A stretch of DNA of 64,000 bases, from positions 930,001 through 994,000 of the forward strand of contig CAXXDH010000003.1 in the NCBI GenBank assembly GCA_963677785.2, given 5' to 3'. Source of the stretch: G963665495 sp963677785 (GTDB lineage Bacteria; Desulfobacterota; Desulfovibrionia; Desulfovibrionales; Desulfovibrionaceae). The translations under genes and the position numbers were made by a program. The notes under the pieces are model-generated. The model saw only the letters and a program-made list of their open reading frames with translations. It did not search any database and was not told the DNA's origin. The stretch's first letter is position 1. Each line of letters begins with the position of its first letter. This document shows positions 47,165 to 55,650 of this stretch, in pieces.

Positions 47165-49411
47165 CTACCCGCACTTCGTGTAATTGCATTGCCGGCAAAT
47201 GTGGCAGCCTTCCTGGAAGATCAGTTCACCGCCGCATTCGGGGCATTTGCTGGAATCCAGGTCCATGCTGCGCCTGACCACTTCGCCCTCTTTCAGATAA
47301 CGGTTCTCGAGCACCCAGGCAATGGCGTCGGGCAGGGAAAGCAGCAGTCCTTTTTTCTGGAAGATCGGATGCTCGCCGCCGATGCCCTTGAGCTGTTTGA
47401 CGACGTCCCGGACTTCGATGCCCGAGCGCAGCGCCAGGGACACCAGGCGTCCTATGGCCTCGGCCTTGGCCGTGATGGAACGGCCGGACTTGCCGATGGT
47501 GGCAAAGACCTCGAAGGGTTTGCCGTCGACTTCATTGACCGTCAGATACAGTTCGCCCAGACCGAGTTGAATCTTCTGGGTAAAGCCGAAAATCATGTCC
47601 GGCCTGTCTTGCACCTTGCGGCCCGCATCCGGATGCCCGGCCTGTTCCTGGCCCTTTTCGCCCGTACACAGCACCTGCACGCTCTTGCAGCCGTCCCTGT
47701 ATACCGTGACGCCCTTGCACCCGAGTTCGTACGCCAGCGTATAGATCCGGCGGATGTCCTGCTGGGTGGCCAGATGGGGCAGGTTCACGGTTTTGGATAC
47801 GGCATTGTCCGTGTATTTCTGAAAAGCCGCCTGCATGCGCAAGTGCGCTTCCGGATCGATGTCCATGGCCGTGACATACACCCGGCGCATTGCCTCGGGC
47901 AGCTGGTCCAGATGGCTGATGGTGCCCTTGGCCGCAACTTCCTGCATCAGTTCCTTACTATAACAGCCTATATCCTTTAACGTTCGCTCAAAATATTTGT
48001 TGGCTTCCACCAGCTTTTCGCCGTCCATGACATGGCGCTCGAAGCTCAGGGCGAACAAGGGTTCGATGCCCGAGGAGCACTCAGCAATGATCGACAGCGT
48101 GCCGGTCGGCGCAATGGTTGTTGTTGTCGCATTGCGAAACGGGCCATTATCCGAGGCGGCGAAAATCGAGGTCGCATAACCGGGGAAGGGGCCGCGCTCT
48201 TCGGCCAGCTGCTTCGAGGCCAAGCGGCTTTCCTTCTGGATAAAATCCATCAATTGTTCCGCCAGTTCCAGGCCCGCATCGCTGTCGTAGGCCAGGCCGA
48301 GTTGGAAGAGCAGGTCTGCAAAGCCCATGATGCCCAGCCCGATTTTGCGGTTACGCTGTACGACTTCGGTGATGGATTCGAGCGGATAGCGCGATGCGTC
48401 GATGACGTTGTCCAGAAAGCGTACGGCCAGTCGGATAGTCCGCCTCAGATCCTCCCAATCAATGGAGTCCGCCGGATCGCTTTTTCCGGCCGCGAAAAAC
48501 CTGGCCAGATTGATGGAGCCCAGGTTGCAGGCCTCGTAGGGCAGCAGGGGCTGCTCCCCGCACGGGTTGGTGGATTCAATCTCGCCCTGGTCCGGCGTGG
48601 GGTTGTCCTTGTTGATACGGTCCAGGAACACGATGCCCGGGTCGCCGCTCTGCCAGGCCTTTTCCACCAGCAGGTCGAAAATGGCCCGTGCCTTGATGCT
48701 GGCCGCCACCTCGCCGCTGTTCGGGTCCACCAGGTCATAGGGCGCGTCCTGTTCGACAGCCTGCATAAAGGCCTCGGTCAGGGCAACGGAAAGATTGAAG
48801 TTGTTGAGCTCCCCCTCTTTTTCTTTGGCCTTGATGAATTCGACGATGTCCGGATGGTCCACGCGCAGAATGCCCATGTTGGCGCCGCGGCGCGTCCCGC
48901 CCTGTTTTATCTGTTCGGTGGCCGTATTGAAGATACGCAAAAAGGACAACGGACCGGAGGCCACCCCGCCGGTGGAGCCCACCCGGCTGTCTTTGGGGCG
49001 CAAGCGCGAAAAGGAAAAGCCCGTGCCTCCGCCGGATTTGTGGATCAGGGCCGCGTACTTCACCGCATCGAAAATCTCCTCAATGGAGTCGCCCACCGGC
49101 AGCACGAAACAGGCGGCCAGCTGCCCGAGGCTGGTCCCCGCGTTCATCAGAGTCGGCGAATTGGGCAAAAACTTCAACGAACGCAGCTGGCCGTAAAAGG
49201 CCTTGGCCAGCTCCGGAACCTGCCAGGAGGAGTTTTCGTACTTGGTCTCTTCCGAGGCAATACTGGAGGCTACCCGCCAGAAAAGCCCGGTGATGGTCTC
49301 CTGAGGCTCTCCTTTGCGGTCTTTGCGAATATAGCGTTTTTCCAACACGGTGCGCGCATTTTGCGAACACTCGACTTCCGGCAGATCAGACGGGAACGGT
49401 AACACGGACAT
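47165..49411 (-). CDS. nrdJ: B12-dependent (class II) ribonucleotide reductase
   Basis: A 748-aa enzyme that reduces ribonucleotides to deoxyribonucleotides using adenosylcobalamin. Core motifs: FLPNSPTLMNAGTSLGQLAA followed by CFVLPVGDS, KSGGGTGFSFSRLRPKDS, TRRGANMGILRVDHPDI, ESTNPCGEQPLLPYEACNLG, SINL and APTGTLSIIAECSSGIEPLF. After the barrel comes the TSCPD-type region (KVQDRPDMIFGF...) and a C-terminal zinc-ribbon-like CPECGGELIFQEGCHICRQC. AAGGAG lies 4 nt before the ATG. No cobalamin riboswitch was recognised upstream. An oxygen-independent reductase suits an anaerobe. Confidence 0.96.
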   Translation of the reverse strand: MSVLPFPSDLPEVECSQNARTVLEKRYIRKDRKGEPQETITGLFWRVASSIASEETKYENSSWQVPELAKAFYGQLRSLKFLPNSPTLMNAGTSLGQLAACFVLPVGDSIEEIFDAVKYAALIHKSGGGTGFSFSRLRPKDSRVGSTGGVASGPLSFLRIFNTATEQIKQGGTRRGANMGILRVDHPDIVEFIKAKEKEGELNNFNLSVALTEAFMQAVEQDAPYDLVDPNSGEVAASIKARAIFDLLVEKAWQSGDPGIVFLDRINKDNPTPDQGEIESTNPCGEQPLLPYEACNLGSINLARFFAAGKSDPADSIDWEDLRRTIRLAVRFLDNVIDASRYPLESITEVVQRNRKIGLGIMGFADLLFQLGLAYDSDAGLELAEQLMDFIQKESRLASKQLAEERGPFPGYATSIFAASDNGPFRNATTTTIAPTGTLSIIAECSSGIEPLFALSFERHVMDGEKLVEANKYFERTLKDIGCYSKELMQEVAAKGTISHLDQLPEAMRRVYVTAMDIDPEAHLRMQAAFQKYTDNAVSKTVNLPHLATQQDIRRIYTLAYELGCKGVTVYRDGCKSVQVLCTGEKGQEQAGHPDAGRKVQDRPDMIFGFTQKIQLGLGELYLTVNEVDGKPFEVFATIGKSGRSITAKAEAIGRLVSLALRSGIEVRDVVKQLKGIGGEHPIFQKKGLLLSLPDAIAWVLENRYLKEGEVVRRSMDLDSSKCPECGGELIFQEGCHICRQCNYTKCG

Positions 49412-49419
49412 GGTACTCC

Positions 49420-49431
49420 TTACGTACGTAA
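49420..49431. promoter_or_regulatory. 12-bp palindrome next to the nrdJ ribosome-binding site
   Basis: Perfect palindrome TTACGTACGTAA immediately upstream of the nrdJ Shine-Dalgarno. It may be an operator, or simply another instance of the CGTACG enrichment seen window-wide. Confidence 0.3.
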
Positions 49432-49487
49432 AACGTGCTTCTGTTGTTATAAATTATTCCGGCGAAACTGTTAAGACAAGCACTCTG

Positions 49488-49548
49488 AAAACACGTAAAA
49501 ATACCTCCGGCTCTGCTTGAGTGCGGTCTCCGGGGTATTTCGTGTTTT
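49488..49548 (-). other. Long imperfect hairpin between the Pat-like gene and nrdJ
   Basis: Arms 49488-49510 and 49530-49548 pair over about 19 positions (AAAACACG..AATACC.CCGG) with two small bulges and a 19-nt loop. On the minus strand it ends in TTTT, so it could terminate the upstream Pat-like gene or form part of the nrdJ leader. The remainder of the 370-bp interval 49412-49781 shows no gene. Confidence 0.5.
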
Positions 49549-49781
49549 GCTGCTTCCGGCCTGGGATCCGTTGACCCGGCCAGAAACGCAATAATTTTAG
49601 GGATAATCATTCCTACTAAAAATTTATACTCTGGAAAGTTTGATTTTCTATCAATTTGCAAGCCGGACTGCAACAGTATTCGGCGCAAAAATTTCCCATT
49701 CAAAAAACTGGCAAGCAGAGATCGGGGAGCAGATTTCCCAGAGCCCGTGGCCGGGATGTTGGGGAGGGATGCCCGGAGGGG

Positions 49782-52472
49782 CTAGGGATTCAGAAGGATG
49801 ACGAATTCCCAGACTTCGTCGTCGTAATTCTTTTTCACGTCAAAACCCACCGCACGAGCCAGAGCCACCATGCCCTTGTTTTCCATGAGCGCCTGGCCGA
49901 CGATACGCTTGGTGCCCCGGCTGCGGCAGTAGCGGATGATTTTTTCCATCAGCATCCGCCCCAGGCCTTTGCGCTTGATATCCGACCGCAGCAGAATAGC
50001 AAACTCGGCAACCAGGTTTTCCGGATCGGTGATGGCCCGGACCACGCCCAGGGTGACATCTTCCGTACCGTCCGCGGGCCCTGTGGCGATGATGGCCATT
50101 TCACGGTCATAGTCTATCTGGCAGAGCTTGTGCATTTCCTGGCGGGGCAACATGCCCACATTGCCGAAGAAACGCAAGCGCTTGTCCTCGGCCGAAACAT
50201 GTTCCAGAAACTCATAATGGGCGGGTTCGTCTTCCGGACGTATGGGCCGCAGGGTCACATGGCGCCCGTCCTTGAGCTGGCCGCATTCGAACAGCTCGCC
50301 GGGATAGGGGCGGATGGCCAGTTGTTCGGGCCCGGACAACTCGGCCCGGGCAATGCGAATCTGCGCATCCAGAGCCAGCACGCCCTTGTCGTCCACGTAC
50401 AAAGGGTTGATTTCAATTTCAAATATATCCGGAATATCAATGGTCAGCTGGGAAATTTTGATCAGGGTCAGGTAAATGGATTGCAGATCCACCTGTGGAT
50501 GGCCTTCGTACCCCTGGAGATACGAAAAAGCCTTCGTACGCGATACGAGTTCCTTGGCCAGACTCATGTTCAGAGGAGGCAGGGCCGCCTGCATGTCCGC
50601 AGCCACTTCCTGCAGGCTGCCGCCCTGGCCGAAGCGGATAATGGGACCGAACACGGGGTCGGTGGCCACTTCGATATGCAGTTCGTGGGCATGCGCCCGG
50701 TGCACCATACGCTGTACTGTAAAGCCCAGCACCCGGGCGTCCGGCCGCAGCAGGCGTACGCGCAGCAGAATGGCCCTGGCCGCTTCCCGGACCTGATCTT
50801 CGTTTTCCAGATCCAGGGCCACGCCTCCGGCCAGTGATTTGCGTTTGATTTCCGGGGAAATCACCTTGAGAGCCACGGGAAAGCCGAGTTCTGCGGCGGC
50901 TTCCACAGCGCCTTCTATGCCTTCGAGGTCCGAAGACAGGGCCGAAGGTACCGTGGGGATGTCGTAAGCCGAAAGCACGTCCTTGGCCTCGGGTTCGGTC
51001 AGAACCTGACGTTGCTGTTCCAGCGCCTTGCTCACAATGCGCTTGGCGGAGAAGGTGTCCGGATCGAAATCTTTGGGCATGGACGCCGGAGTCTCCATGA
51101 GCAGATCCTGGTTGCGCCTGTACTCCACCATGTTCAAAAAGGCCCTGACCGCTTTTTCCGGCGTAAAATACGTACAGATCCCGGCCTTGTCGAACATTTG
51201 CCTGGCCGGTTCGGCGTTTTCAATGCCCAGCCAGCTGGTGAAAACATTTTTCTTGGTCTTTTTGGCGGCGCGAATGATGGATTCGGCCACCTCTTCGCTG
51301 GTCACCGTGGCTGTGGGAATGTGCATGGTCAACACCGCGTCCACATTCTTGTCCTTGGCCAGAAGCTTCAACGCCGTTTCATAGACTTCGCCGCTGGAAT
51401 GGCTGCTGATGACGAGGGGATTCCAGTAGGACCAGTGGTTGCCGAGCGTTTCCGCAAAGGTCTTGCGCGTTTCCGGGCTCAATTCCGCCAGGCTGCCCCT
51501 GCGCAATATCAGTTCATCCGCGGCCAGAAAGCCCGGACTGCCGCCATTCGTCAAAATAGCCAGCCGGTCCCCGCTGATGGGGCGCGTACGGGCCAAAGTC
51601 TCGACGGTGTCGAACAGACCGTCGATGTCGAAAACCCGCAGCATGCCCGCGCGGCGGAAAGCCGCATCGTATACGTCGTCCGCGCCCAAGAAAGCCGACG
51701 AATGCATGGCGGCCGCACGAGCGCCCTCTTCCGAGCGCCCGGCCTTGATGACCAGAATGGGTTTGTTGCGCGAAAGCGCCCTGGCCGCGGAAAGAAAATT
51801 GCGGGCCTGGTTGACGCTTTCAATGTACATCAACACCGCGCGCGTGTTGGGATCGCGATTCAGAAAGTCCAGCAGATGGCCCAGATTCAGATCGCAACGG
51901 TCGCCCAGAGAAATAAAATAGGAAAACCCGATGTGTTTGGAGGAAGCCCAGTCCAGAACCGAGGCGAACAGGGCGTCGGATTGCGAAATAAAAGCCAGCT
52001 TGCCCGGCAGGGCGTTCCGGTGGGCCAGGCTCGCATTGACGCCCACCACCGGATTGATGAAGCCCAGGCAATTGGGTCCCAGAATACGAACGCCGTAGGG
52101 TCTGGCGGCATCCAGCAAGGTTTTGTTGACCTGCGCGCGGCGCTCCTGGCTTTCCCGAAAACCTCCGCGGCTCAGCAGCACCACGGCGCTGGTGCCGCGC
52201 TTGCCGAGTTCCTCGATCAGGGCCGGAGCCTGTTCCAGGGGTTCGCAGATCAAGGCCAGGTCCGGAGTCAGCGGCAGCGTGTCCACGCTTTTGTAGCTTT
52301 CCAGATCATGGATGGGCAATTGCTCCGGATGTATGGGCATGACCGGGCCAAGAAAATTGCTCCTGGTCAGGTTGCGCATGGCCACGTACCCCGGCGTGCC
52401 AGGCTCGTTGGAAGCCCCGAGGACGGCAATCGAAGTGGGCTTGAATAATTGCTGCAGTGGATTAGAGTGCAT
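49782..52472 (-). CDS. Pat-like acyl-CoA synthetase (NDP-forming)/GNAT acetyltransferase
   Basis: An 896-aa protein with CoA-binding Rossmann domain (about 5-105: SIAVLGASNEPGTPGYVAMR), succinyl-CoA-ligase-like domains (about 140-435: ILGPNCLGFINPVVGVN, GRSEEGARAAAMHSSAFLGA), ATP-grasp (about 470-700: AAAELGFPVALKVISPEIKR, EIEINPLYVDDKGVLAL) and a C-terminal GNAT domain (about 725-890: VTLRPIRPEDEP, FAILLRSDIKRKGLGRMLME). This is the architecture of protein lysine acetyltransferase Pat/YfiQ, which acetylates AMP-forming acetyl-CoA synthetase. In Pat the synthetase half is regulatory. Here the segment AAAMHSSAF keeps a His where active enzymes have SHTG, so residual ligase activity cannot be excluded. 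Confidence 0.9.
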   Translation of the reverse strand: MHSNPLQQLFKPTSIAVLGASNEPGTPGYVAMRNLTRSNFLGPVMPIHPEQLPIHDLESYKSVDTLPLTPDLALICEPLEQAPALIEELGKRGTSAVVLLSRGGFRESQERRAQVNKTLLDAARPYGVRILGPNCLGFINPVVGVNASLAHRNALPGKLAFISQSDALFASVLDWASSKHIGFSYFISLGDRCDLNLGHLLDFLNRDPNTRAVLMYIESVNQARNFLSAARALSRNKPILVIKAGRSEEGARAAAMHSSAFLGADDVYDAAFRRAGMLRVFDIDGLFDTVETLARTRPISGDRLAILTNGGSPGFLAADELILRRGSLAELSPETRKTFAETLGNHWSYWNPLVISSHSSGEVYETALKLLAKDKNVDAVLTMHIPTATVTSEEVAESIIRAAKKTKKNVFTSWLGIENAEPARQMFDKAGICTYFTPEKAVRAFLNMVEYRRNQDLLMETPASMPKDFDPDTFSAKRIVSKALEQQRQVLTEPEAKDVLSAYDIPTVPSALSSDLEGIEGAVEAAAELGFPVALKVISPEIKRKSLAGGVALDLENEDQVREAARAILLRVRLLRPDARVLGFTVQRMVHRAHAHELHIEVATDPVFGPIIRFGQGGSLQEVAADMQAALPPLNMSLAKELVSRTKAFSYLQGYEGHPQVDLQSIYLTLIKISQLTIDIPDIFEIEINPLYVDDKGVLALDAQIRIARAELSGPEQLAIRPYPGELFECGQLKDGRHVTLRPIRPEDEPAHYEFLEHVSAEDKRLRFFGNVGMLPRQEMHKLCQIDYDREMAIIATGPADGTEDVTLGVVRAITDPENLVAEFAILLRSDIKRKGLGRMLMEKIIRYCRSRGTKRIVGQALMENKGMVALARAVGFDVKKNYDDEVWEFVILLNP

Positions 52473-52630
52473 GAATACCCCGTTCGGGACCCGAGATCTT
52501 TTGTTTTTTTATCGCCACCCAACGTATGTAAGTCAATGCAAAATTCCGCTTTTACAGTAGTTTTTTGCTGTTCAACAATTGAACACCATTTCTACTGCTT
52601 AGTCTTTTCCCACTGAAAAAATTAGTTATT

Positions 52631-52660
52631 TTGATCTAGCCCGCAATTTTAGCGTATATT
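52631..52660 (+). promoter_or_regulatory. Candidate promoter for the SHOCT lipoprotein
   Basis: TTGATC (52631-52636), 18-nt spacer, TATATT (52655-52660) in AT-rich DNA, about 85 nt before the GTG at 52745. The rest of the 272-bp interval 52473-52744 shows no gene. Confidence 0.35.
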
Positions 52661-52744
52661 TTAACCTTGAAATTTGCTGTGAAAGAGACTAGCGCTCAAC
52701 GAAGTTAGACAATCTTTAGACTAGCAGAATCCAAGGAGCCCCCA

Positions 52745-52954
52745 GTGCACAAAACGCGTCTTATACTGCTTATCTGTTGTCTCAGTCTGATGCTGCTTTC
52801 CGCCTGCGGCGGCGGCGGAGCGCGCACCGAAACCGCCATCACCACCAAAACCAAAGGCCAGGAGCTCATAGACCTCAAAGAGGCCTACGACAAGGGGGCC
52901 ATCTCGGCGGATGAATACGAAGATCTCAAGTCCGAAGTGATGGACCGCGATTAG
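52745..52954 (+). CDS. Small SHOCT-domain lipoprotein
   Basis: A 69-aa protein starting at GTG with AAGGAG about 6 nt upstream. A signal peptide with lipobox LLSAC is followed by a Gly/Thr linker and a SHOCT-type helical hairpin (LIDLKEAYDKGAISADEYED, then LKSEVM). SHOCT domains are short oligomerisation-type modules often at protein ends. Probably outer-membrane or periplasmic. Function unknown. It converges on the PHP gene 32 bp downstream. Confidence 0.82.
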   Translation: MHKTRLILLICCLSLMLLSACGGGGARTETAITTKTKGQELIDLKEAYDKGAISADEYEDLKSEVMDRD

Positions 52955-52986
52955 ATTGCGGTTCTCAAAGCAGTCCCAGGGAAAAT

Positions 52987-53790
52987 TCAAACCCGGCGCC
53001 GAAACTGCTTTTTGATTTCCAGCGGCCAGTACCGCATGTGGTTCAGCGCCATGCGCGCATGGCCGTAATGGCGCTTGTAATGAACGGAACGCTTGCCCAC
53101 GACACGGGTAGCGCCTTCCTGCAGGGCCTTGAACGGACTCTTCTCATACCCGCGCGGCAACAGGGTCAGGCAGTCCCCCACGGTCTCAAGCGTATGGGCG
53201 TCGCTGCCCCCGGTCACCACTTTGCCCAGGGCCTTGGAAAGTTCCAGAGCACGGAGGTTGCGGCGCCTGGATAATGCGGCGTTGAAGCATTCTATCCCAT
53301 CGATATTTTCCGCAACCGCTGCTGCGGATTTTCTCAGGCGCGGCGCCCAGTTTTTCCAACCCAGGGCAAAAGGGTGGGGCAGAACAACAAAGGCACCATG
53401 TTCCTTGGCCTGACGCATCAGGTCATAGACGTCGATATCCGTAAAACTGCTGGGATCGGCCGTACGTACGCGCCCTTCCACGCAGGCCTTGTAAAAGCGC
53501 TCCAGCAAACCTGGCGTTTCAAAGTAGGCGAGCACGTCCAAGCCCTGGCGCGAAGCCACTTCGATGCCCGGCAACACCGGGCACAGGTCCAGCTCGCAGG
53601 CCCGGATACTACCGCCGATGGCGTTATGATCGGTGATGGCCACCCCGATGCCGTGGGCGGCCGCGCGTACGGCAATGGCTTTTGGAGTAGGCACGCCGTC
53701 GGAAAACGACGAATGCAAATGCAGATCGAACAGCGCGTTTCGCGCAGCAAGATCCTTGACCCGAGGTTTTTGTATCTCCAACTGCGGCAC
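52987..53790 (-). CDS. PHP-domain metal-dependent phosphoesterase
   Basis: A 267-aa PHP protein. Metal-binding segments are FDLHLHSSFSDG near the N-terminus, VAITDHNAIGG, a glutamate in LPGIEVAS, VVLPHPFALGWKNW and GGSDAHTLETVG. This set matches the stand-alone PHP family that includes 3',5'-nucleoside bisphosphate phosphatases (YciV/RnaAM-type), so a nucleotide or oligonucleotide phosphatase role is likely but not certain. The C-terminus is basic. Confidence 0.88.
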   Translation of the reverse strand: MPQLEIQKPRVKDLAARNALFDLHLHSSFSDGVPTPKAIAVRAAAHGIGVAITDHNAIGGSIRACELDLCPVLPGIEVASRQGLDVLAYFETPGLLERFYKACVEGRVRTADPSSFTDIDVYDLMRQAKEHGAFVVLPHPFALGWKNWAPRLRKSAAAVAENIDGIECFNAALSRRRNLRALELSKALGKVVTGGSDAHTLETVGDCLTLLPRGYEKSPFKALQEGATRVVGKRSVHYKRHYGHARMALNHMRYWPLEIKKQFRRRV

Positions 53791-53826
53791 TCATCCCCCT
53801 TTTCGCTCCCTTGATCGCAATTGGGA

Positions 53827-53842
53827 ACACTCTTTAGAGTGT
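53827..53842. promoter_or_regulatory. Palindromic site upstream of the PHP gene
   Basis: Arms ACACTCT and AGAGTGT around a 2-bp centre, 37 bp upstream of the PHP start. The centre is too short for an RNA hairpin, so a dimeric regulator site is more plausible. Confidence 0.3.
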
Positions 53843-53906
53843 AAACTTTTCGTGCCGAATGTCCACCGGAGGTCATCTGAGGTACTCAATGCGCCCACGC
53901 CCTAAA

Positions 53907-53947
53907 AAACCCCGAAAAGACTTCATGAAAAAGTCTTTTCGGGGTTT
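53907..53947 (-). terminator. Strong rho-independent terminator after the YbjQ-like gene
   Basis: A perfect 17-bp stem (53907-53923 with 53931-53947) and 7-nt loop. The minus-strand transcript continues into a T-run from 53909-53904, consistent with ending the gene at 54081-54440. The interval 53791-54080 holds no gene. Confidence 0.9.
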
Positions 53948-54080
53948 CCCCGCCTCAGATGCCGCAGTCGCTCCAGAGCAGGGCAGAATCACCACAACAC
54001 ACTGAAAATATTATAATCTACATAAAAACCAAATAAAGCGCTTATGCTCTTCAGCAACTCTGTGGGATGGTATGAAAAGC

Positions 54081-54440
54081 TTACGCGCGCCGGCTAAGGG
54101 AGGATTTGGATTTTTCCAGCTGTACGGCGGTACCGTAGCAGGAAAAGAACTTGCTCCCGTCCGGATGAAAGGCCACGTTCTCCTGGTAGCCGATGATGGC
54201 CTGGGCTCCCTTGTTCACAGCACGCGTGGTCATGCCGAAAAAAGCCTCGTCCGAATCGTAGCCCCTGCAGGCGACCAGTCCGAGCACTTTTTCAATGCCG
54301 CGCCCTTCGATGCATTCCGTGGTTACCACGGGGAACTTGCCCGAGGTGAACAATTCGCGAACTCTTTCATAATTTTCACTCATTGCCGCACCACGCTTCT
54401 TGCCTTTTTTCTTGTCGCCACCACTCATCAGGAAAAGCAT
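54081..54440 (-). CDS. YbjQ-like heavy-metal-binding-domain protein
   Basis: A 119-aa cytoplasmic protein. After a lysine-rich N-terminus (GGDKKKGKKRG) it has the YbjQ/DUF74-type core: VVTTECIEGRGIEKVLGLVA, CRGYDSDEAFFGMTTRAVNK, GAQAIIGYQENVAFHPDGSK, FFSCYGTAVQLE. These form pentamers in solved relatives, and metal binding is suggested by the family name only. AAGGAGGG precedes the ATG at 54440. The upstream interval 54441-54719 shows no gene. A strong terminator follows. Confidence 0.8.
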   Translation of the reverse strand: MLFLMSGGDKKKGKKRGAAMSENYERVRELFTSGKFPVVTTECIEGRGIEKVLGLVACRGYDSDEAFFGMTTRAVNKGAQAIIGYQENVAFHPDGSKFFSCYGTAVQLEKSKSSLSRRA

Positions 54441-54719
54441 ATTCCCTCCTTTCTATCACCCCGTGGGTCTGTTGTTCGACGGGCAGCTGTGAATCCGTAT
54501 TCCTGAGATCCCCTGTCTGCTCGAATTTTTTCGATGGTTTCTTGCTTCTTCCTGATGCAATTTTTTTGCCAGTGACTACATTTCATAACACGCTGAAATT
54601 ATACGGCTGCCTGGTGCCTGGCAGCCGTCAGTCCGCCAAAAAAATGGCTGGGCTCATTAAACAAGACTGGCTGAATTGAAAAAAGGTTACAGTCAACGAA
54701 AGGAGAAAGGGAGGAATGG

Positions 54720-54751
54720 CGCGTACCCCCGCAAAAAACCGGGGGCACGCG
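54720..54751 (-). terminator. Terminator of the 72-aa gene
   Basis: Arms CGCGTACCCCCG (54720-54731) and CGGGGGCACGCG (54740-54751) with one G-U-type mismatch and an A-rich loop (T-rich on the minus strand), 9 bp past the stop at 54761. Confidence 0.7.
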
Positions 54752-54760
54752 TTTGCTGTC

Positions 54761-54979
54761 TCAGTTGGCTTTTTTGGCGCCGGTCAATTGCTCCATCAGC
54801 CCGTCCTTGAAAATCAGCTTTGTCGCAAGCGCATCGGCCTGCTCGGCCAGGTCCATAAGTTTCTCAAGGTAGTCCAGAATCTGATAACGCCGCTCCTCAT
54901 CGCCATTATCAAAATCAAATTGCAAATCGCCAGAGGAAAAATAGGCCTCAATCTTCTCGAGATAACTGATATCAAGCAT
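54761..54979 (-). CDS. Small acidic hypothetical protein
   Basis: A 72-aa soluble protein (MLDISYLEKIEAYFSSGDLQ...), strongly acidic, predicted mostly helical, with AAGGAG about 8 nt before the ATG. It lies 32 bp downstream of the DUF6485 gene on the same strand, so the two are probably cotranscribed. No family recognised. Confidence 0.7.
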   Translation of the reverse strand: MLDISYLEKIEAYFSSGDLQFDFDNGDEERRYQILDYLEKLMDLAEQADALATKLIFKDGLMEQLTGAKKAN

Positions 54980-55011
54980 ACGCGCTTCTCCTTGTGGTTT
55001 GACTTGCGCGG

Positions 55012-55215
55012 TTATACATCGCCCTGGGAAACAAGCCGGGCAAAATGCTCAAAGGAGCGGTCATACGTGCGCTCTGCAGAATTGGAAAAACAACAGCCCG
55101 GAAGCTGGCGTGATCTGAGATGGTATTGAATGCATTCGCAGCAAAGCCCCTTGCGTGCGCACGGGTCGTAGCTGCAATTGCAGTGTTGCAAATTCTTTTC
55201 TTTTTGACACTCCAT
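55012..55215 (-). CDS. DUF6485-type cysteine-rich small protein
   Basis: A 67-aa protein started at the ATG at 55215 because AAAGGAGG lies just upstream. The longer frame from 55239 would bury that site. The eight-cysteine pattern CNCSYDPCARKGLCCECIQY ... LPGCCF fits DUF6485, a short putative metal-binding family of anaerobes. Likely first gene of a two-gene unit with the 72-aa protein. Confidence 0.8.
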   Translation of the reverse strand: MECQKEKNLQHCNCSYDPCARKGLCCECIQYHLRSRQLPGCCFSNSAERTYDRSFEHFARLVSQGDV

Positions 55216-55331
55216 TTTATCCTCCTTTCTTTCGCTCATCCGCGGTCCATCCGATTGGCGGCACCTGCCGACGATATCAAACGTGTCTGGCGCGCACTGT
55301 GTATTACTTCAAATAAGCAAATAAACGTCTA

Positions 55332-55361
55332 TTTTGTAATACAAAAAGAAACTATTATAGT
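55332..55361 (-). promoter_or_regulatory. Two palindromes and a TATAAT box upstream of the DUF6485 gene
   Basis: TTTTGTA-A-TACAAAA (55332-55346) and ACTAT-T-ATAGT (55351-55361). The second contains a minus-strand TATAAT (55359-55354). No good -35 is present, so the promoter may need an activator. The rest of 55216-55650 is AT-rich and gene-free. Confidence 0.4.
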
Positions 55362-55650
55362 ATTCTTTTGATTTTTTTGTGTCTTGAAGAACACTTGCTT
55401 TTTGTTTGTTTTTTACCCTAAATCAATGATAATCCGGGAGATTACCAGCACGACAAACCGCAGGGGGCATTTCCTGACGGATACGCGCAGCAGACGCCGG
55501 GAAGACAATCAAAGCCAGGGGTTTCTGCCCGTCAAGACGAGACAAAATGTGCCCGCAGTATGTGGGTGACTATGGCCTGAAACCGGACGCAATGCAACAG
55601 AGTGAATTACCGCAGAATAAGGCGCCGCTTTAGTTGCGGGACAGGGAAAA

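Noticed and set aside
49412..49781. Possible cobalamin riboswitch before nrdJ
   Set aside because: The conserved B12-box core GCCACTG was not found. Only a simple hairpin is present.
54716..55129. Plus-strand frame with a purine-rich ribosome-like site
   Set aside because: It runs antisense through two better-supported small genes, and its first codons lie in a terminator stem. No domain is visible.
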